Source of the DNA: an uncultured Gammaproteobacteria bacterium | GTDB lineage: Bacteria; Pseudomonadota; Gammaproteobacteria; Pseudomonadales; Litorivicinaceae | Assembly: GCA_913057215.1 (NCBI GenBank) | Contig: CAJXNQ010000002.1 | Location: 1-64,000 of the forward strand | Reading direction: 5' to 3' | DNA: 64,000 nt | Part shown: positions 53,465 through 64,000 of the stretch, piece after piece | Numbering within the stretch: position 1 is the first letter of the stretch | Layout: each line of letters begins with the position of its first letter | Position numbers and translations under genes: made by a program | The notes under the pieces: model-generated | Told to the model about the DNA's origin: nothing | What the model saw: the letters and a program-made list of their open reading frames with translations, nothing else | Database searches by the model: none

Positions 53465-54840
53465 AGTTTGTCTCGACGCGTGGGGCTGCACCGACGCTTG
53501 AATTTTCCGAGGTCGTCTTGGCGGGCTTGGCCTCCGATGGCGGCTTATATGTTCCGGAATCGATGCCTCAGATTTCAGAGGCGACGTTTCGGTCATGGCA
53601 GGGTCTTCCCTACGATGATTTAGCCATTGAGGTGATGTGGCCCTTTGTTGAGGGCTCAATGCCGCGGGCAACCTTCGAATCCATGGTCCGTGATGCCTAT
53701 GGAAGTTTCCGTCACACTGGGATCGCGCCCTCAAAACAATTGACTCATGACACCTGGCTGTTGGAGCTCTTCCATGGGCCGACGTTGGCATTTAAAGATT
53801 TCGCATTGCAGCTCCTTGGTCGATTGTTGGATTACTTCTTAGCCGAGCGTGGAGAGCGGGGCGTTGTCATGGGAGCGACCTCTGGGGATACCGGATCGGC
53901 AGCGATTGAGGGTGCACGGCACTCGGCGCATTTGGATGTGGTGATTTTGCATCCCTATCAGCGAGTCAGTGAAGTACAACGCCGCCAAATGACCACCGTG
54001 CTGTCTGACAACGTGCATAATCTGGCCATCAAAGGCAACTTTGATGATTGCCAAGCGATCGTCAAAGCATCCTTTATGGATCAGCAATTTGTCGCGCCGA
54101 ATCGCTTGTTGGCGGTCAATTCCATTAATTTGGCGCGGATCATGGCGCAAACGGTGTATTACATTTATGCCGGTCTGCGGTTGGGTGCCCTCGATCGTCC
54201 AATTGCATTCAGTGTTCCATCGGCCAACTTTGGGGATGTGTTTGGTGGTTACTTGGCGCGCCAAATGGGCTTTCCGATTGCCCACTTTACCGTGGCAACC
54301 AATGCCAATGATGCCTTGGTGCGTGGCCTGGCTGGGGATCTGTCGCGGAAGCCGCTTCTGAAAACACTCTCGCCATCGATGGATATCGTGGTCAGCTCAA
54401 ACTTTGAGCGGTTGTTGTTTGATCTGCATGATCGAGACGGCGCTGCCATGAACCAGTTGATGCAGGATTTTCAGACACACGCTGTGCAGTTGGCACCATC
54501 TGTGGTGGAGAAGGCTCGGGCACTGTTTTCGGCACATGCTGTCGATGATGTGACCACCTGCGCCACCATTCGTCGGGTGTTTGAGGAAACCGGTGAGCTC
54601 GTTGATCCGCATACAGCGACCGGAATCGAAGCCCTGTGTGTGGCGCCAGCGGAGATGACCAAGGTGGTCTTGGCGACGGCACATCCTGCGAAGTTTGCTG
54701 AAGCCGTTCAAAATGCAGGCTTTGATGAGGTGCCATTGCCATCCGACATGGCCGATTTGATGACGCGCGAGGAACGCTATACGGTTTTAGAGAACGAGAT
54801 GTCTGACGTGCAGCAGTTCATCCGTTCCGTGATGGGTTGA
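53461..54840 (+). CDS. thrC: Threonine synthase
   Basis: STRGAAPTLEFSEVVLAGLASDGGLYVPE; GATSGDTGSAAI. Confidence 0.96.
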   Translation: MKFVSTRGAAPTLEFSEVVLAGLASDGGLYVPESMPQISEATFRSWQGLPYDDLAIEVMWPFVEGSMPRATFESMVRDAYGSFRHTGIAPSKQLTHDTWLLELFHGPTLAFKDFALQLLGRLLDYFLAERGERGVVMGATSGDTGSAAIEGARHSAHLDVVILHPYQRVSEVQRRQMTTVLSDNVHNLAIKGNFDDCQAIVKASFMDQQFVAPNRLLAVNSINLARIMAQTVYYIYAGLRLGALDRPIAFSVPSANFGDVFGGYLARQMGFPIAHFTVATNANDALVRGLAGDLSRKPLLKTLSPSMDIVVSSNFERLLFDLHDRDGAAMNQLMQDFQTHAVQLAPSVVEKARALFSAHAVDDVTTCATIRRVFEETGELVDPHTATGIEALCVAPAEMTKVVLATAHPAKFAEAVQNAGFDEVPLPSDMADLMTREERYTVLENEMSDVQQFIRSVMG

Positions 54841-56606
54841 TGCACACCACACGAGAGATCTCACCCACTGTCTTTGCGGATGCACGATCGCGTGGTTTGA
54901 GTGCCGTTGCAGCACGGATCTTGGCAGGGCGCCTGAGTGAGGCCACGCGCCTTGATGCAGTCATTGCGCCTCAGCTTGCCAACATTCCACCGCCCTCGAA
55001 ACTTCAAGATGCCGATCGGGCAATTGCACGTTTAGCGCGTGCGGTCACTGATCATGAATCGATTGGTGTATTGACCGACTATGATGCCGATGGATTGACC
55101 AGTCACGCCGTGCTGACGCATGCACTGGTCCGATTTGGCGTCGCAGAAGATCGAATCAGTCACTGGATTGGCCATCGCCTGGAGGATGGTTATGGGATCT
55201 CAGGCACCCTGGTGGACCGCCTCTTAGAATCAGGCGATCAGCCGACTGTTGTGATCTCCGCCGATTGCGGGTCGTCTGACGAACCACACATCGCGCGACT
55301 CAAGGCCGCTGGGATCGATGTGATTGTGACCGATCATCATCGGGTCTCAGACGCTGGCCCGCCGGTCAGTGCCTATGCGGTCGTGAATCCAAATCGTGAT
55401 GATTGCGAGTATCCAGATCAGGCCATCGCCGGCTGCATGGTGTCTTGGTTGGTCATGAGCGGCCTGCGTCAAGCACTGATTGCACAGGGTGTGCTCGGTG
55501 AGTCCTGCCCCAAACTGGGTGATCTGCTGGATTATGTCGCACTGGGAACAGTCGCTGACTGTGTGTCTTTGGGTGACAGCGAAATCAACCGTGCCGTGGT
55601 CAACGCGGGGCTTCAGTACATCAAAGCACGGCGTCGGCCGTGCTGGGATGTGGCAGCAACCCACCTCACACGTGCAGATCGTGACATCTCCAGTGAGTGG
55701 TTGGCGTTTCAGCTGGCACCGCGCCTCAACGCGCGGGGACGGATTGATCACTCGATGCTCGGTTTTGAATTTTTATGGACCGACAGCCGTACAGATGCCG
55801 AGTCTGCATTTCTGCAGCTTGATGCGGATAACAAAACACGACGCGCGTTGGAAAAGAAGATGGTTGAGACAGCGAAGCCGCTTGCGCGGCGCAGTCGTGT
55901 GGCAGGCTCACATGTGATTTGCGTGGTCTTGCATGACGGACACGCAGGTGTCCAAGGGATTGTGGCCAGTCGATTGGTGGAGGCTGAAGGGGTGCCGGCG
56001 CTGGTTCTAACGCCCGGTTCGGAGCCTGGCACCCTAACGGGTTCAATGCGCTCGATTCAAGGCGTTGATGCCAAATTGCTGCTGGATGATGTGGTAAGCG
56101 AGGTGCCCCAAGCGATCCTTAGGTATGGCGGTCATACCGGGGCCTGTGGGTTGACGTTGGTCGAGGCGGAGTTACCGAGCTTTAGTGAGGCATTACAGCG
56201 CGTTTTCTCAAGCCGCTATCCATCGCATCCTGTTGCGCCGCGTTTCATCACTGACGGCACTTTACTGGTTGAGGATTTCAGTCTTGAGCGGGTGCATGAA
56301 TTGGAGTCGCTTGGTCCCTTTGGTCGAGGATTTGAGGCGCCTGTCTTTGATGGTGTGTTTGAAGTACTCAGTAGCCGTCCAGTGGGATCGGATGGAACAC
56401 ATCTGAGCCTTGAGTTTTCAATCGATGGACAGACAGTCCGCGGGATTTGGTTCTCTGCACAACCCACCGGTCATCCAGCAGCCGCCAGTCCAGGTGATTG
56501 GTTGCAATGTGTCTTTGGGCTCTCGATCAATACCTACCGTGGACTTGAACTGTCTATCACAGTCCGCCATGGTGAGGTGGTGACAGAAGGAGTGATCGAT
56601 GGGTGA
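54840..56606 (+). CDS. recJ: Single-stranded-DNA-specific exonuclease RecJ
   Basis: GVLTDYDADGLTSHAVL; ISADCGSSDE; VTDHHR; QLAPRLNARGRIDH. Confidence 0.95.
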   Translation: MHTTREISPTVFADARSRGLSAVAARILAGRLSEATRLDAVIAPQLANIPPPSKLQDADRAIARLARAVTDHESIGVLTDYDADGLTSHAVLTHALVRFGVAEDRISHWIGHRLEDGYGISGTLVDRLLESGDQPTVVISADCGSSDEPHIARLKAAGIDVIVTDHHRVSDAGPPVSAYAVVNPNRDDCEYPDQAIAGCMVSWLVMSGLRQALIAQGVLGESCPKLGDLLDYVALGTVADCVSLGDSEINRAVVNAGLQYIKARRRPCWDVAATHLTRADRDISSEWLAFQLAPRLNARGRIDHSMLGFEFLWTDSRTDAESAFLQLDADNKTRRALEKKMVETAKPLARRSRVAGSHVICVVLHDGHAGVQGIVASRLVEAEGVPALVLTPGSEPGTLTGSMRSIQGVDAKLLLDDVVSEVPQAILRYGGHTGACGLTLVEAELPSFSEALQRVFSSRYPSHPVAPRFITDGTLLVEDFSLERVHELESLGPFGRGFEAPVFDGVFEVLSSRPVGSDGTHLSLEFSIDGQTVRGIWFSAQPTGHPAAASPGDWLQCVFGLSINTYRGLELSITVRHGEVVTEGVIDG

Positions 56607-57396
56607 TGAGCAGGCTGGGCAGTCTAAAACGCTGGTGCGGGGTCTCTCGATCTTGCGTGCGTGCGCGACCAGTCGACATGGTCTCACCTTGGTTGAGATT
56701 GCGGAGCACACAGAGCTCGCCCCATCGACGGTGCACCGCTTATTGACCACTCTGGAGTCGCTGGAATTTTTATCGGTCGATACAGAGACGGGTCGTTGGC
56801 GGATCGCGGTGGCCGGATTCGAAATCGGCAATGCCTTTATCCGATCACGTGACTATATCGCACAACTTCGGCCGTTGATGACCGAGCTGTCCGAGGCAAC
56901 TGGGGAAACAGTGAACTTGGCAATTTTGTCAGATGAGCGCGCGCTCTTCGTGTCTCAAGTTGAGAGTGGGCACATGATGCGGATGGTTGCACCCTTGGGT
57001 TCGCGTGCGCCGCTGCACGCTTCAAGTGCAGGAAAGGCCTTGTTAGCAGGCAGCAGCGACGAGGTCCGCGATCTCATTATTGATGGGCTTGAATACCCGG
57101 AACTGACGGTGCATACCTTGAAAACCCAAAAGGCATATCGCTTAGAGATTGAGACGGTGATCGCAGACGGATGCGCCTATGATCGTGAGGAACATGTGGT
57201 GGGTATGCAGTGTGTGGCGGCGCCTGTGTTCAATGAGATTGGCGAGCCGATTTGTGCATTGAGTATCAGTGGGCCGAGTGTGCGGATGGATGCTGAACGC
57301 CTTCGCAGTAATGCGCAGGCTGTCAGGCGCGCATGCGCCGAGGCCACCAATCTTTTAGGTGGACAACCACCGGCACATTGGCATGCCTATGACTGA
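56599..57396 (+). CDS. IclR family transcriptional regulator
   Basis: SKTLVRGLSILRACATSRHGLTLVEIAEHTELAPSTVHRLLTTLE; HASSAGKALLA. Confidence 0.93.
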   Translation: MGDEQAGQSKTLVRGLSILRACATSRHGLTLVEIAEHTELAPSTVHRLLTTLESLEFLSVDTETGRWRIAVAGFEIGNAFIRSRDYIAQLRPLMTELSEATGETVNLAILSDERALFVSQVESGHMMRMVAPLGSRAPLHASSAGKALLAGSSDEVRDLIIDGLEYPELTVHTLKTQKAYRLEIETVIADGCAYDREEHVVGMQCVAAPVFNEIGEPICALSISGPSVRMDAERLRSNAQAVRRACAEATNLLGGQPPAHWHAYD

Positions 57397-58123
57397 TGTC
57401 ATCCTATCCGTCGAGGGGCTGAAAAAATCATACGACGATGTGATCGCGGTTGATGGGCTCGACTTCAGCATTGAGGCCGGCCAGTGCTTTGGGTTATTGG
57501 GCCCGAACGGTGCAGGCAAGACCACCACGCTGCAGATGCTTGAAGGGATGGAGTCACCCACCAGTGGTACCGTCACCTATCGCGGTGGACCCTTACCTCA
57601 AGACTACCAAGAGCGGATTGGTATTCAGTTTCAGGCGACAGCGCTTCAGGACTTTTTGACACCCTTTGATAATTTGAAACTATTTTCTCGGTTTTACGAC
57701 GATCCGATCCCGATGGATACGCTGATCGAGAAGTTTCGGTTAAGCGAATTTCTCCACCGCGATGCCAGACGGCTATCAGGCGGGCAGCGTCAACGGCTTC
57801 TGTTGGCGATGGCACTGGTGCATAACCCTGAAATTGTATTTTTAGATGAGCCCACAACCGGGCTTGATCCACGTTCACGGCGTGATCTCTGGGAAGTGGT
57901 GCGCGATCTGAAAAATGAAGGCCGCACCTTGATTTTGACCACGCACTACATGGAAGAGGCGGAAATCCTGTGTGATGAGCTTGTCATCTTGTCGCACGGC
58001 AAAACCTTGCTTGAGGGCACCCCACGTGCGCTCATCGAGGCAGCCGGTGTTGAAAACCTCGATGCCTTGTTTTTAAACCTAACCGGTGAGCATTTGGTGA
58101 AAACAGAAGAGGTGATCTCGTGA
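57389..58123 (+). CDS. ABC transporter ATP-binding protein
   Basis: [52 protein letters not shown]. Confidence 0.95.
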   Translation: MTDVILSVEGLKKSYDDVIAVDGLDFSIEAGQCFGLLGPNGAGKTTTLQMLEGMESPTSGTVTYRGGPLPQDYQERIGIQFQATALQDFLTPFDNLKLFSRFYDDPIPMDTLIEKFRLSEFLHRDARRLSGGQRQRLLLAMALVHNPEIVFLDEPTTGLDPRSRRDLWEVVRDLKNEGRTLILTTHYMEEAEILCDELVILSHGKTLLEGTPRALIEAAGVENLDALFLNLTGEHLVKTEEVIS

Positions 58124-59130
58124 GAGCATTGAAACGCTCACTGAGACGCACCGGTGCCATTTTTCATGCGAGAAATCTCGAATATCTGCGGGATCGCGCA
58201 AGTTTCGGTTGGAATCTGTTATTTCCGGTTTTAATTGTACTGGCTTTATCAATCGTATTTTCGGGGCCGCCACGGGCCTTATTCAGTGTGACGGTCATCG
58301 GTGATGGGATGGCTCCTGAGTTGGTCGAGTTCCCAGGGGTTGAGCGCATTGATGCCAACCAAGACAGAGCGCTTGCGCGTCTGTCCAGGCAGCAGACTGA
58401 TCTGGTCGTCGAGGCATCAGAGACAGCCGTTCAATACTGGGTCAATGGGAACTCGGCCAGTGGTGCGCTGCTTGAACTACTCTTGAAGTACACAGAATCG
58501 CGCCCGCTGACGCGTGGTTTGGCCGATGGCGAGGCGATCCGGTATGTCGACTGGGTGGTACCAGGGATTTTGGGCATGAACATGATGTACTCCGCGCTAT
58601 GGGGCGTTGGTTATGTGGTGGTCCGTTATCGTCAGTCCGGCTATTTGAGACGCTTGAAAGCGACGCCCCTGACTCAGTTTGAGTTTCTCTCCGCACAGGT
58701 GTTGTCTCGACTGATCGTGACACTCACGGCCAGTTTGATTGTATTTGTGGGGACCCATCTGATTCTCGACTATAAAATGGTGGGTAGTGCCTTGTTGTTG
58801 CTTTTGGTTGCGCTCCTCGGTGGATTGGCAATGATCACCTTGGGTCTTGCGATCGCCTGTCGGACCGAGAGTAAAGAATTTGCAGATGGGTTATTAAATG
58901 CGGTGACCTTCCCGATGCTGTTGTTGTCTGAAGTCTGGTTTTCACTCGATGGCAGCCCAGTGTGGGTACAAACAGTGGCTGCCTGTTTGCCGCTGACCCA
59001 TGTGCTTGACGCGGCGCGTGCGGTGATGCTCGACAATGCCGGCATCCCTGAGATTTGGCCGTCATTGTTGATCTTAGTGGGCTTCTGTGCTGCCGGAATG
59101 ACGCTCAGTATTCGACTCTTCAAATGGTGA
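58120..59130 (+). CDS. ABC-2 type transporter permease
   Basis: Multi-TM; VPGILGMNMMYSALWGVGYVVVRYRQSGYLRRLKATPLTQFEF. Confidence 0.9.
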   Translation: MRALKRSLRRTGAIFHARNLEYLRDRASFGWNLLFPVLIVLALSIVFSGPPRALFSVTVIGDGMAPELVEFPGVERIDANQDRALARLSRQQTDLVVEASETAVQYWVNGNSASGALLELLLKYTESRPLTRGLADGEAIRYVDWVVPGILGMNMMYSALWGVGYVVVRYRQSGYLRRLKATPLTQFEFLSAQVLSRLIVTLTASLIVFVGTHLILDYKMVGSALLLLLVALLGGLAMITLGLAIACRTESKEFADGLLNAVTFPMLLLSEVWFSLDGSPVWVQTVAACLPLTHVLDAARAVMLDNAGIPEIWPSLLILVGFCAAGMTLSIRLFKW

Positions 59131-59134
59131 TGTC

Positions 59135-59869
59135 ATGACACGAACGGCTCTGATTCAAGGTGGCTCTGGCGGGATCGGTCGTGCGCTGAGCGCGGTCATA
59201 CGCGCCTCAGGTGAGTTTGATCAACTCATTGTCACGGCTCGCGATCCAGCCACTGTCGGATCGGACGATCCAAACACGCACGCAGTTGCACTGGATTTAA
59301 CCTCGGATACATCCATTGAAGAAGCCGCAGCCTCCGTGCGTCAACTGACCGACCGCCTGCATTTGGTGATCACCACGGCTGGACTGTTAAAAGACGATGC
59401 GCTTGAGATTCGACCGGAGAAAAAGCTCACGGATTTGAATCGTGCGAGCCTCATGCAGGTGTTTGATGTGAACTGCTTTGGCCCCTTTCTTTGGTACAAA
59501 GCACTCTATCCCTGCTTACGGCATCGCGAGGCACTGACCATCGCCACCTTGTCCGCCCGCGTCAGTTCGATTGGCGATAATCGCTTGGGTGGTTGGCACA
59601 GTTACAGAGCCAGTAAGACTGCGCAAAATATGCTGACCCAGAATTTGAGTCTAGAGCTTCGGCGTACCAATCCACAGGCCATTGTCGTGGGCTTGCATCC
59701 AGGGACAGTCGATACGGATCTTTCAAAACCCTTCCAGTCAGGGGTCTCGCCCGACAAACTCTTCAGCCCGGAGCAGTCTGCGCAGTACCTGTGGTCTGTG
59801 TTATCAGCACTGACGGTTGAGCGAAGTGGTCAAGTGATCGACTGGAACGACCAAACGATCATGCCCTAA
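59135..59869 (+). CDS. SDR family oxidoreductase
   Basis: ALIQGGSGGIGRALSAVI; TTAGLLKD; YRASKTAQNMLTQNL. Confidence 0.92.
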   Translation: MTRTALIQGGSGGIGRALSAVIRASGEFDQLIVTARDPATVGSDDPNTHAVALDLTSDTSIEEAAASVRQLTDRLHLVITTAGLLKDDALEIRPEKKLTDLNRASLMQVFDVNCFGPFLWYKALYPCLRHREALTIATLSARVSSIGDNRLGGWHSYRASKTAQNMLTQNLSLELRRTNPQAIVVGLHPGTVDTDLSKPFQSGVSPDKLFSPEQSAQYLWSVLSALTVERSGQVIDWNDQTIMP

Positions 59870-59950
59870 AATCGATCCATTGCGTCTTTAAAAGTGAACC
59901 TTCCGATCCCAATTTAAAACGTATTGGATTGAATCCGTGAATCGTGGAGT

Positions 59951-60847
59951 GTGGTGGTGGACCGATTATCCCGAGTACCTATTTTTGTTGCCGTCGCACG
60001 TCACGGCAGTTTCGCAGAGGCGGCACGTCGTCTCGGTATGACAGGGTCGGCGGTCAGCAAACAAGTGCAGCGACTGGAAAATGATCTGGGTGCACGTTTG
60101 TTTCACCGGACAACGCGGCAACTGAGTCTCACCGACGAAGGCTCTTTTTTGTTCGAACGCTCAGCACCTCTGGTGGAGGGAATAGAAGAAGTCGGTGAGA
60201 TGCTTGCCGGTCGTAAAGCGAAGCCAGAGGGAACACTTCGTTTGTCTGCACCGGTCGCGCTGGCGCAACGCGTGTTAAAAGAACCTCTGAGTGCATTTGC
60301 GGGCAAATATCCGGATGTCCATCTACATGTTGAGCTGTCCGATCGATTTGTCGATTTGGTCGGCGAAGGCTTTGATTTGGCGGTGCGGATCGGACATCTC
60401 GAGGACTCGTCATTGGTTGCGCGTCGGTTGGCTGATGTTGAGATGGTGTTGGTCGGGGCGCCGATTTTATTGGCGGAATACGGATCACCAGACAACCTCG
60501 TAGATGTGTCCCGCATCCCTTTTATCCATTATGGAACGGATCGGACGCAGCAGCGTATGTTGTTTCAGCGGGGCACTGAAGAACCGGAGCAGATCACGAC
60601 TGAAGCGCGTTTATCAACAAACAATGACCAAATGATGGTGTCGTTTGCACGGGCAGGGCTCGGTATGATTTTGCTGCCGCGATTTATGGTTGAGGAGGAA
60701 CTCGGCAATGGGAAACTCCGCGAAGTCTTGCCCGAATATCGCCCCTATCCGGATCGCAAACTGTATGCCGTGTTTCCGCACGGACGCCATCTGCCGCTGA
60801 AGACGCGCGTGTTGATCGACTTTTTAGTGGAAGAGATGAGCCGCTGA
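59951..60847 (+). CDS. LysR family transcriptional regulator
   Basis: FVAVARHGSFAEAARRLGMTGSAVSKQVQRLENDLGARLFHRTTRQLSLTDEG. Confidence 0.94.
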   Translation: MVVDRLSRVPIFVAVARHGSFAEAARRLGMTGSAVSKQVQRLENDLGARLFHRTTRQLSLTDEGSFLFERSAPLVEGIEEVGEMLAGRKAKPEGTLRLSAPVALAQRVLKEPLSAFAGKYPDVHLHVELSDRFVDLVGEGFDLAVRIGHLEDSSLVARRLADVEMVLVGAPILLAEYGSPDNLVDVSRIPFIHYGTDRTQQRMLFQRGTEEPEQITTEARLSTNNDQMMVSFARAGLGMILLPRFMVEEELGNGKLREVLPEYRPYPDRKLYAVFPHGRHLPLKTRVLIDFLVEEMSR

Positions 60848-60864
60848 TTCCTCAAGCGGCTCAT
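60836..60864. terminator. Hairpin at LysR/maeB convergent junction (possible terminator without a T tract)
   Basis: ATGAGCCGC-N11-GCGGCTCAT. Confidence 0.4.
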
Positions 60865-60868
60865 CCAA

Positions 60869-63142
60869 TCAGGCCTCGTTGCGATTGACGTTGGCAAGCG
60901 CCACGGCTGCCATATTGAGGATCCCGCGTGGTGAGTTCGATGCAGTGGCCACGTGTGCTTCTTTGCCGAGTCCGAGTAACACCGGCCCGACAGTCACGCC
61001 ACCACCGAGCATTTTCAACAGGTTCCGTGCAATATTCGCGCTGTCTAGATTTGGACACACCAGCAGATTGGCTGCACCGCTTAAGCGTGTATCGGGCAGC
61101 AGATCGAGACGCACTTTTTCATCCAACGCAGCATCGGCATGCATTTCTCCATCGGCCTCGATATCTGGATAGCGATCCATGAATAGTGCCGTAGCTTCCC
61201 GCACTTTGTTGGCACTCTCTGTCGTAGCTGAGCCGAAGTTTGAGTGCGATAAAAATGCAGCTTTTGGCTGGATTCCAAAGCGGCGGATTTCATCAGCTGC
61301 AAGTTTTGCAAGCTCACACAACTGCTCTGCAGTCGGATCCGGATTGACATGGGTGTCTGTTAAAAACAGCGTGCCCTGAGGCAGAATCAAAACCGTCAAC
61401 GCACCAACGACTGGAGAGTTCTCTTTGCGGCCGAGAATCTCTTCGGCCAATTGCAGATGCTTTTGATAGGTACCAAAAGTGCCACACAACATTGCATCGG
61501 CATCACCGCGTTTCAGCATCATCGAGGCCACCACGGTGGTGTTGGCGCGTACCCGCGTTTGTGCCGCCTTGGGCGTCATCCCATGGCGTGCCATGAGCTT
61601 CGAGTAGTCTTCGCCAATGGGGGTGACGAAGGAATCATCGAGGTTGTCGACAATTTGGAAGTCTTCATCGGCACGGATCGCAAGGCCCATGGAGGCAATC
61701 TTGTCGATAATGACTTGGCGACGACCCACCAAGGTGACGTCGGCCAGGTCCTCAGAAATAATCAGTTGGCAGGCTTGCAGCATTTTACCGCCTTCGCCCT
61801 CAGCCAAGACCAGGCGACGTTTGGTTGCGCGTGCAGCCTCGAACATGGGCTTCATCAGCATGCCTGAGCGCCATACAAACCGACTCAGATCTTCACGATA
61901 GGCATCGAGATCCTCGATCGGACGGGTCGCAACTCCACTGGCTTGGGCTGCGCGTGCCACGCCGGGTGGGATCTCCATGATGAGTCTGGGATCAAACGGC
62001 TTTGGAATGAGATATTCAGCGCCGAAGGTCAACTGTTCGCCCTGATAGGTTGAAATGACCTCATCCGACGGTGGGGTGTGCACCATCGCTGCGATGGCTT
62101 CAGCACAGGCTGCTTTCATCTCTTCGTTGATGACGGTTGCACCGCAGTCAAGCGCGCCACGGAACAAGAACGGGAAGCATAAGACGTTGTTAATTTGGTT
62201 TGGATAATCAGAGCGGCCAGTGGCAATCAGTGCATCTGGACGCACTTCTTTGACAAGCTCCGGCATGATCTCGGGTGTTGGGTTAGCGAGTGCAAAGATC
62301 ACCGGGCGGTCGGCCATGGTTTTGACTTCGTCTTGCGTAATGACGCCTGGGACAGACAGCCCCAGGAAAGCATCCGCACCCACCAACGCTTCGGCGAGTG
62401 TTCGAAGCTCCGTGTCGCGAGCATACTGCGCTTTGTATTGATCCATGGGTTCTTCGCGGTCCGGGCGCAACACACCGTGCTGATCACACACAATGATGTT
62501 TTCTGCTTTCACACCGAGTGTTTTCAGCATGTTAAGACACGCCATGGCCGCCGCGCCCGCACCCGAGCACACCAGTTTGACTTGGTCCATGGGTTTGCCA
62601 ATCAGTCGCATGGCATTGAGCATGCCGGCACCGACGACGATCGCAGTTCCGTGCTGATCATCGTGGAACACGGGGATGTTCATTTTTTCTCTGAGTCGGG
62701 TTTCGATCTCAAAACACTCAGGTGCCTTGATGTCTTCCAGATTGATGCCACCAAATGAGGGCTCGAGCGCACTGACGACGTCACAGAAGCGGTCAACATC
62801 CGTGGTGTCGACTTCGATGTCGATGGAATTGATATTGGCAAACTTTTTGAACAACACGCTCTTGCCTTCCATCACCGGCTTCGAGGCCAGTGGCCCAATG
62901 GCGCCAAGGCCGAGTACAGCCGTTCCATTGGTGATGACGGCGACCATGTTTCCGCGTGCCGTCAGCTCCGCGGCCTTACTTGGATCCTCTGCAATCTCAG
63001 TGCAGGCATAGGCAACGCCCGGACTGTAGGCAAGTGCTAAATCACGTTGCGTGGCCAAGGGTTTTGTCGCTGTGATTTCTAACTTTCCGGCAGGTTCGGC
63101 GCGGTGATAATTCAGGGCAGCTTCACGGAGGTCATTCGACAT
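60869..63142 (-). CDS. maeB: NADP-dependent malic enzyme with C-terminal phosphotransacetylase-like domain
   Basis: [46 protein letters not shown]; 757-aa two-domain protein; start could be 63157. Confidence 0.94.
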   Translation of the reverse strand: MSNDLREAALNYHRAEPAGKLEITATKPLATQRDLALAYSPGVAYACTEIAEDPSKAAELTARGNMVAVITNGTAVLGLGAIGPLASKPVMEGKSVLFKKFANINSIDIEVDTTDVDRFCDVVSALEPSFGGINLEDIKAPECFEIETRLREKMNIPVFHDDQHGTAIVVGAGMLNAMRLIGKPMDQVKLVCSGAGAAAMACLNMLKTLGVKAENIIVCDQHGVLRPDREEPMDQYKAQYARDTELRTLAEALVGADAFLGLSVPGVITQDEVKTMADRPVIFALANPTPEIMPELVKEVRPDALIATGRSDYPNQINNVLCFPFLFRGALDCGATVINEEMKAACAEAIAAMVHTPPSDEVISTYQGEQLTFGAEYLIPKPFDPRLIMEIPPGVARAAQASGVATRPIEDLDAYREDLSRFVWRSGMLMKPMFEAARATKRRLVLAEGEGGKMLQACQLIISEDLADVTLVGRRQVIIDKIASMGLAIRADEDFQIVDNLDDSFVTPIGEDYSKLMARHGMTPKAAQTRVRANTTVVASMMLKRGDADAMLCGTFGTYQKHLQLAEEILGRKENSPVVGALTVLILPQGTLFLTDTHVNPDPTAEQLCELAKLAADEIRRFGIQPKAAFLSHSNFGSATTESANKVREATALFMDRYPDIEADGEMHADAALDEKVRLDLLPDTRLSGAANLLVCPNLDSANIARNLLKMLGGGVTVGPVLLGLGKEAHVATASNSPRGILNMAAVALANVNRNEA

Positions 63143-63219
63143 AGAAACGATTTCCATTTTTGTAGGGGGTTGTTTTCGGCTAGTGTAACGCACTTCTGAA
63201 CGTGCGAAAGAGGGACAGG

Positions 63220-63600
63220 ATGCAGATTGGTCGAATGGGCGTCATCTTTGGTTTGGCGCTGGTTGTCGGATCCATCATTTCGATGTGGTTACCTGAGAGT
63301 GAATCTCAAATCGAGGAAGATCTGTTTTCTGAAATCACCTACCACACCGGTGAGCTCAAACTCATCACAGATCAATTGGTTGCACTGAGAGATAAGGTGG
63401 TCGGCAGTCAGCAAGCGCAGATTGATCAGCGTTTGCAAAAGGCCGCCGATTGGTTGACGGCATTTCGTCCCACCGGTGAGACACACGCGGAGCGAACCGC
63501 CTATTTGATCAGCCAGCGCGATGAACTTCTGGACTTGGTGGATGAACTATCCGCGCTTCGAAAATCGTTGATGGACTCGAATCCATCGGCCACCGAGTGA
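63220..63600 (+). CDS. Small membrane-anchored protein with helical/coiled-coil domain, function unknown
   Basis: MQIGRMGVIFGLALVVGSIISMWLPE then charged helical region. Confidence 0.6.
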   Translation: MQIGRMGVIFGLALVVGSIISMWLPESESQIEEDLFSEITYHTGELKLITDQLVALRDKVVGSQQAQIDQRLQKAADWLTAFRPTGETHAERTAYLISQRDELLDLVDELSALRKSLMDSNPSATE

Positions 63601-63629
63601 TATCCTGATTTTTTGAACGGAGAATGCCC

Positions 63630-64000
63630 ATGAGCACCCGACTTCGGTTCTCATATGCGGAGCTACACCAAACCATTGCCGAAGCGGCAACGCGCATTAT
63701 TGCCAGTGATTTTCAGTTTGATGTCATCCTTGCGATTGGCGGCGGCGGATTTATTCCGGCGCGGATTTTACGCACCTATGTCGAAAAGCCACTCATAGCC
63801 ATCTCGCTTGCACGCTATCACCCCGATGAGCCACCTTCGGCACAGCCGCACAAGCTGCAATGGGTCGATGGCGTGAACAACATGATCACAGGCAAGCGTG
63901 TGTTGTTAGTCGATGAAGTGGATGATGAACGAACCACGCTGGCCTTCGCCATTGGCGAGTTGTTGGCCGAAGAGCCCGCTGAAATCGGTGTGTTTGTGAT
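63630..64000 (+). CDS. Phosphoribosyltransferase domain protein (truncated by window end)
   Basis: FDVILAIGGGGFIPARILRTYV...GKRVLLVDEVDDERTTLAFAIGEL (PRPP-binding type VLLVDEVDDE). Confidence 0.85.
   Translation, partial: MSTRLRFSYAELHQTIAEAATRIIASDFQFDVILAIGGGGFIPARILRTYVEKPLIAISLARYHPDEPPSAQPHKLQWVDGVNNMITGKRVLLVDEVDDERTTLAFAIGELLAEEPAEIGVFV

Noticed and set aside
62195-62758. 187-aa plus-strand ORF antisense to maeB
   Set aside because: Sense-strand MaeB is unmistakable; the antisense translation lacks recognisable motifs or a plausible SD.

Overview
The window is a 64 kb piece of a gammaproteobacterial-type chromosome. It is gene-dense and mostly core genome. It opens with the 3' end of an EF-Tu gene, followed by the contiguous S10-spc-alpha ribosomal protein superoperon (rpsJ to rplQ, including secY and rpoA). 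After that come uvrA/ssb; fabB/fabA; class I fumarase; a beta-decarboxylating (tartrate/D-malate) dehydrogenase; phhB and a gshB-like gene; a polyhydroxyalkanoate block (acuI, phasin, phaR, phaC, mmsA, LysR); a lower-GC AbiEi/AbiEii type IV toxin-antitoxin insertion; prfC and tatD; an RND efflux pair; csrA; corB-ypjD-ffh-rpsP-rimM-trmD-rplS; a Crp/Fnr regulator with an adjacent multi-pass membrane protein; xerD-dsbC-alaC-hom-thrC-recJ; IclR, ABC exporter, SDR and LysR genes; maeB; and a truncated phosphoribosyltransferase gene. I saw no rRNA, tRNA, CRISPR array, IS element or prophage. The observations most worth following up are regulatory. (1) Three TGC-N3-GCA inverted repeats bracket the phasin promoter, and a fourth lies upstream of a YqfO-like gene. 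(2) A Crp/Fnr gene carries an intrinsic-terminator-like hairpin inside its own 5' coding region, and a perfect TGTGAC-TTT-GTCACA palindrome sits about 40 bp upstream of the inferred start of transcription of the next gene, a membrane protein with a single cysteine. (3) Two CGGCGAWWTTCGCCG palindromes precede abiEi/abiEii. (4) Twin ATCAATATTGAT palindromes lie between mmsA and a LysR gene. (5) Three ribosomal protein promoters share GC-rich discriminators, and the S10 leader is very short. (6) A 58-aa, strongly basic small ORF with a good Shine-Dalgarno overlaps two neighbours. No clearly novel multi-gene system was found. All functional calls come from reading the sequence, without database searches.
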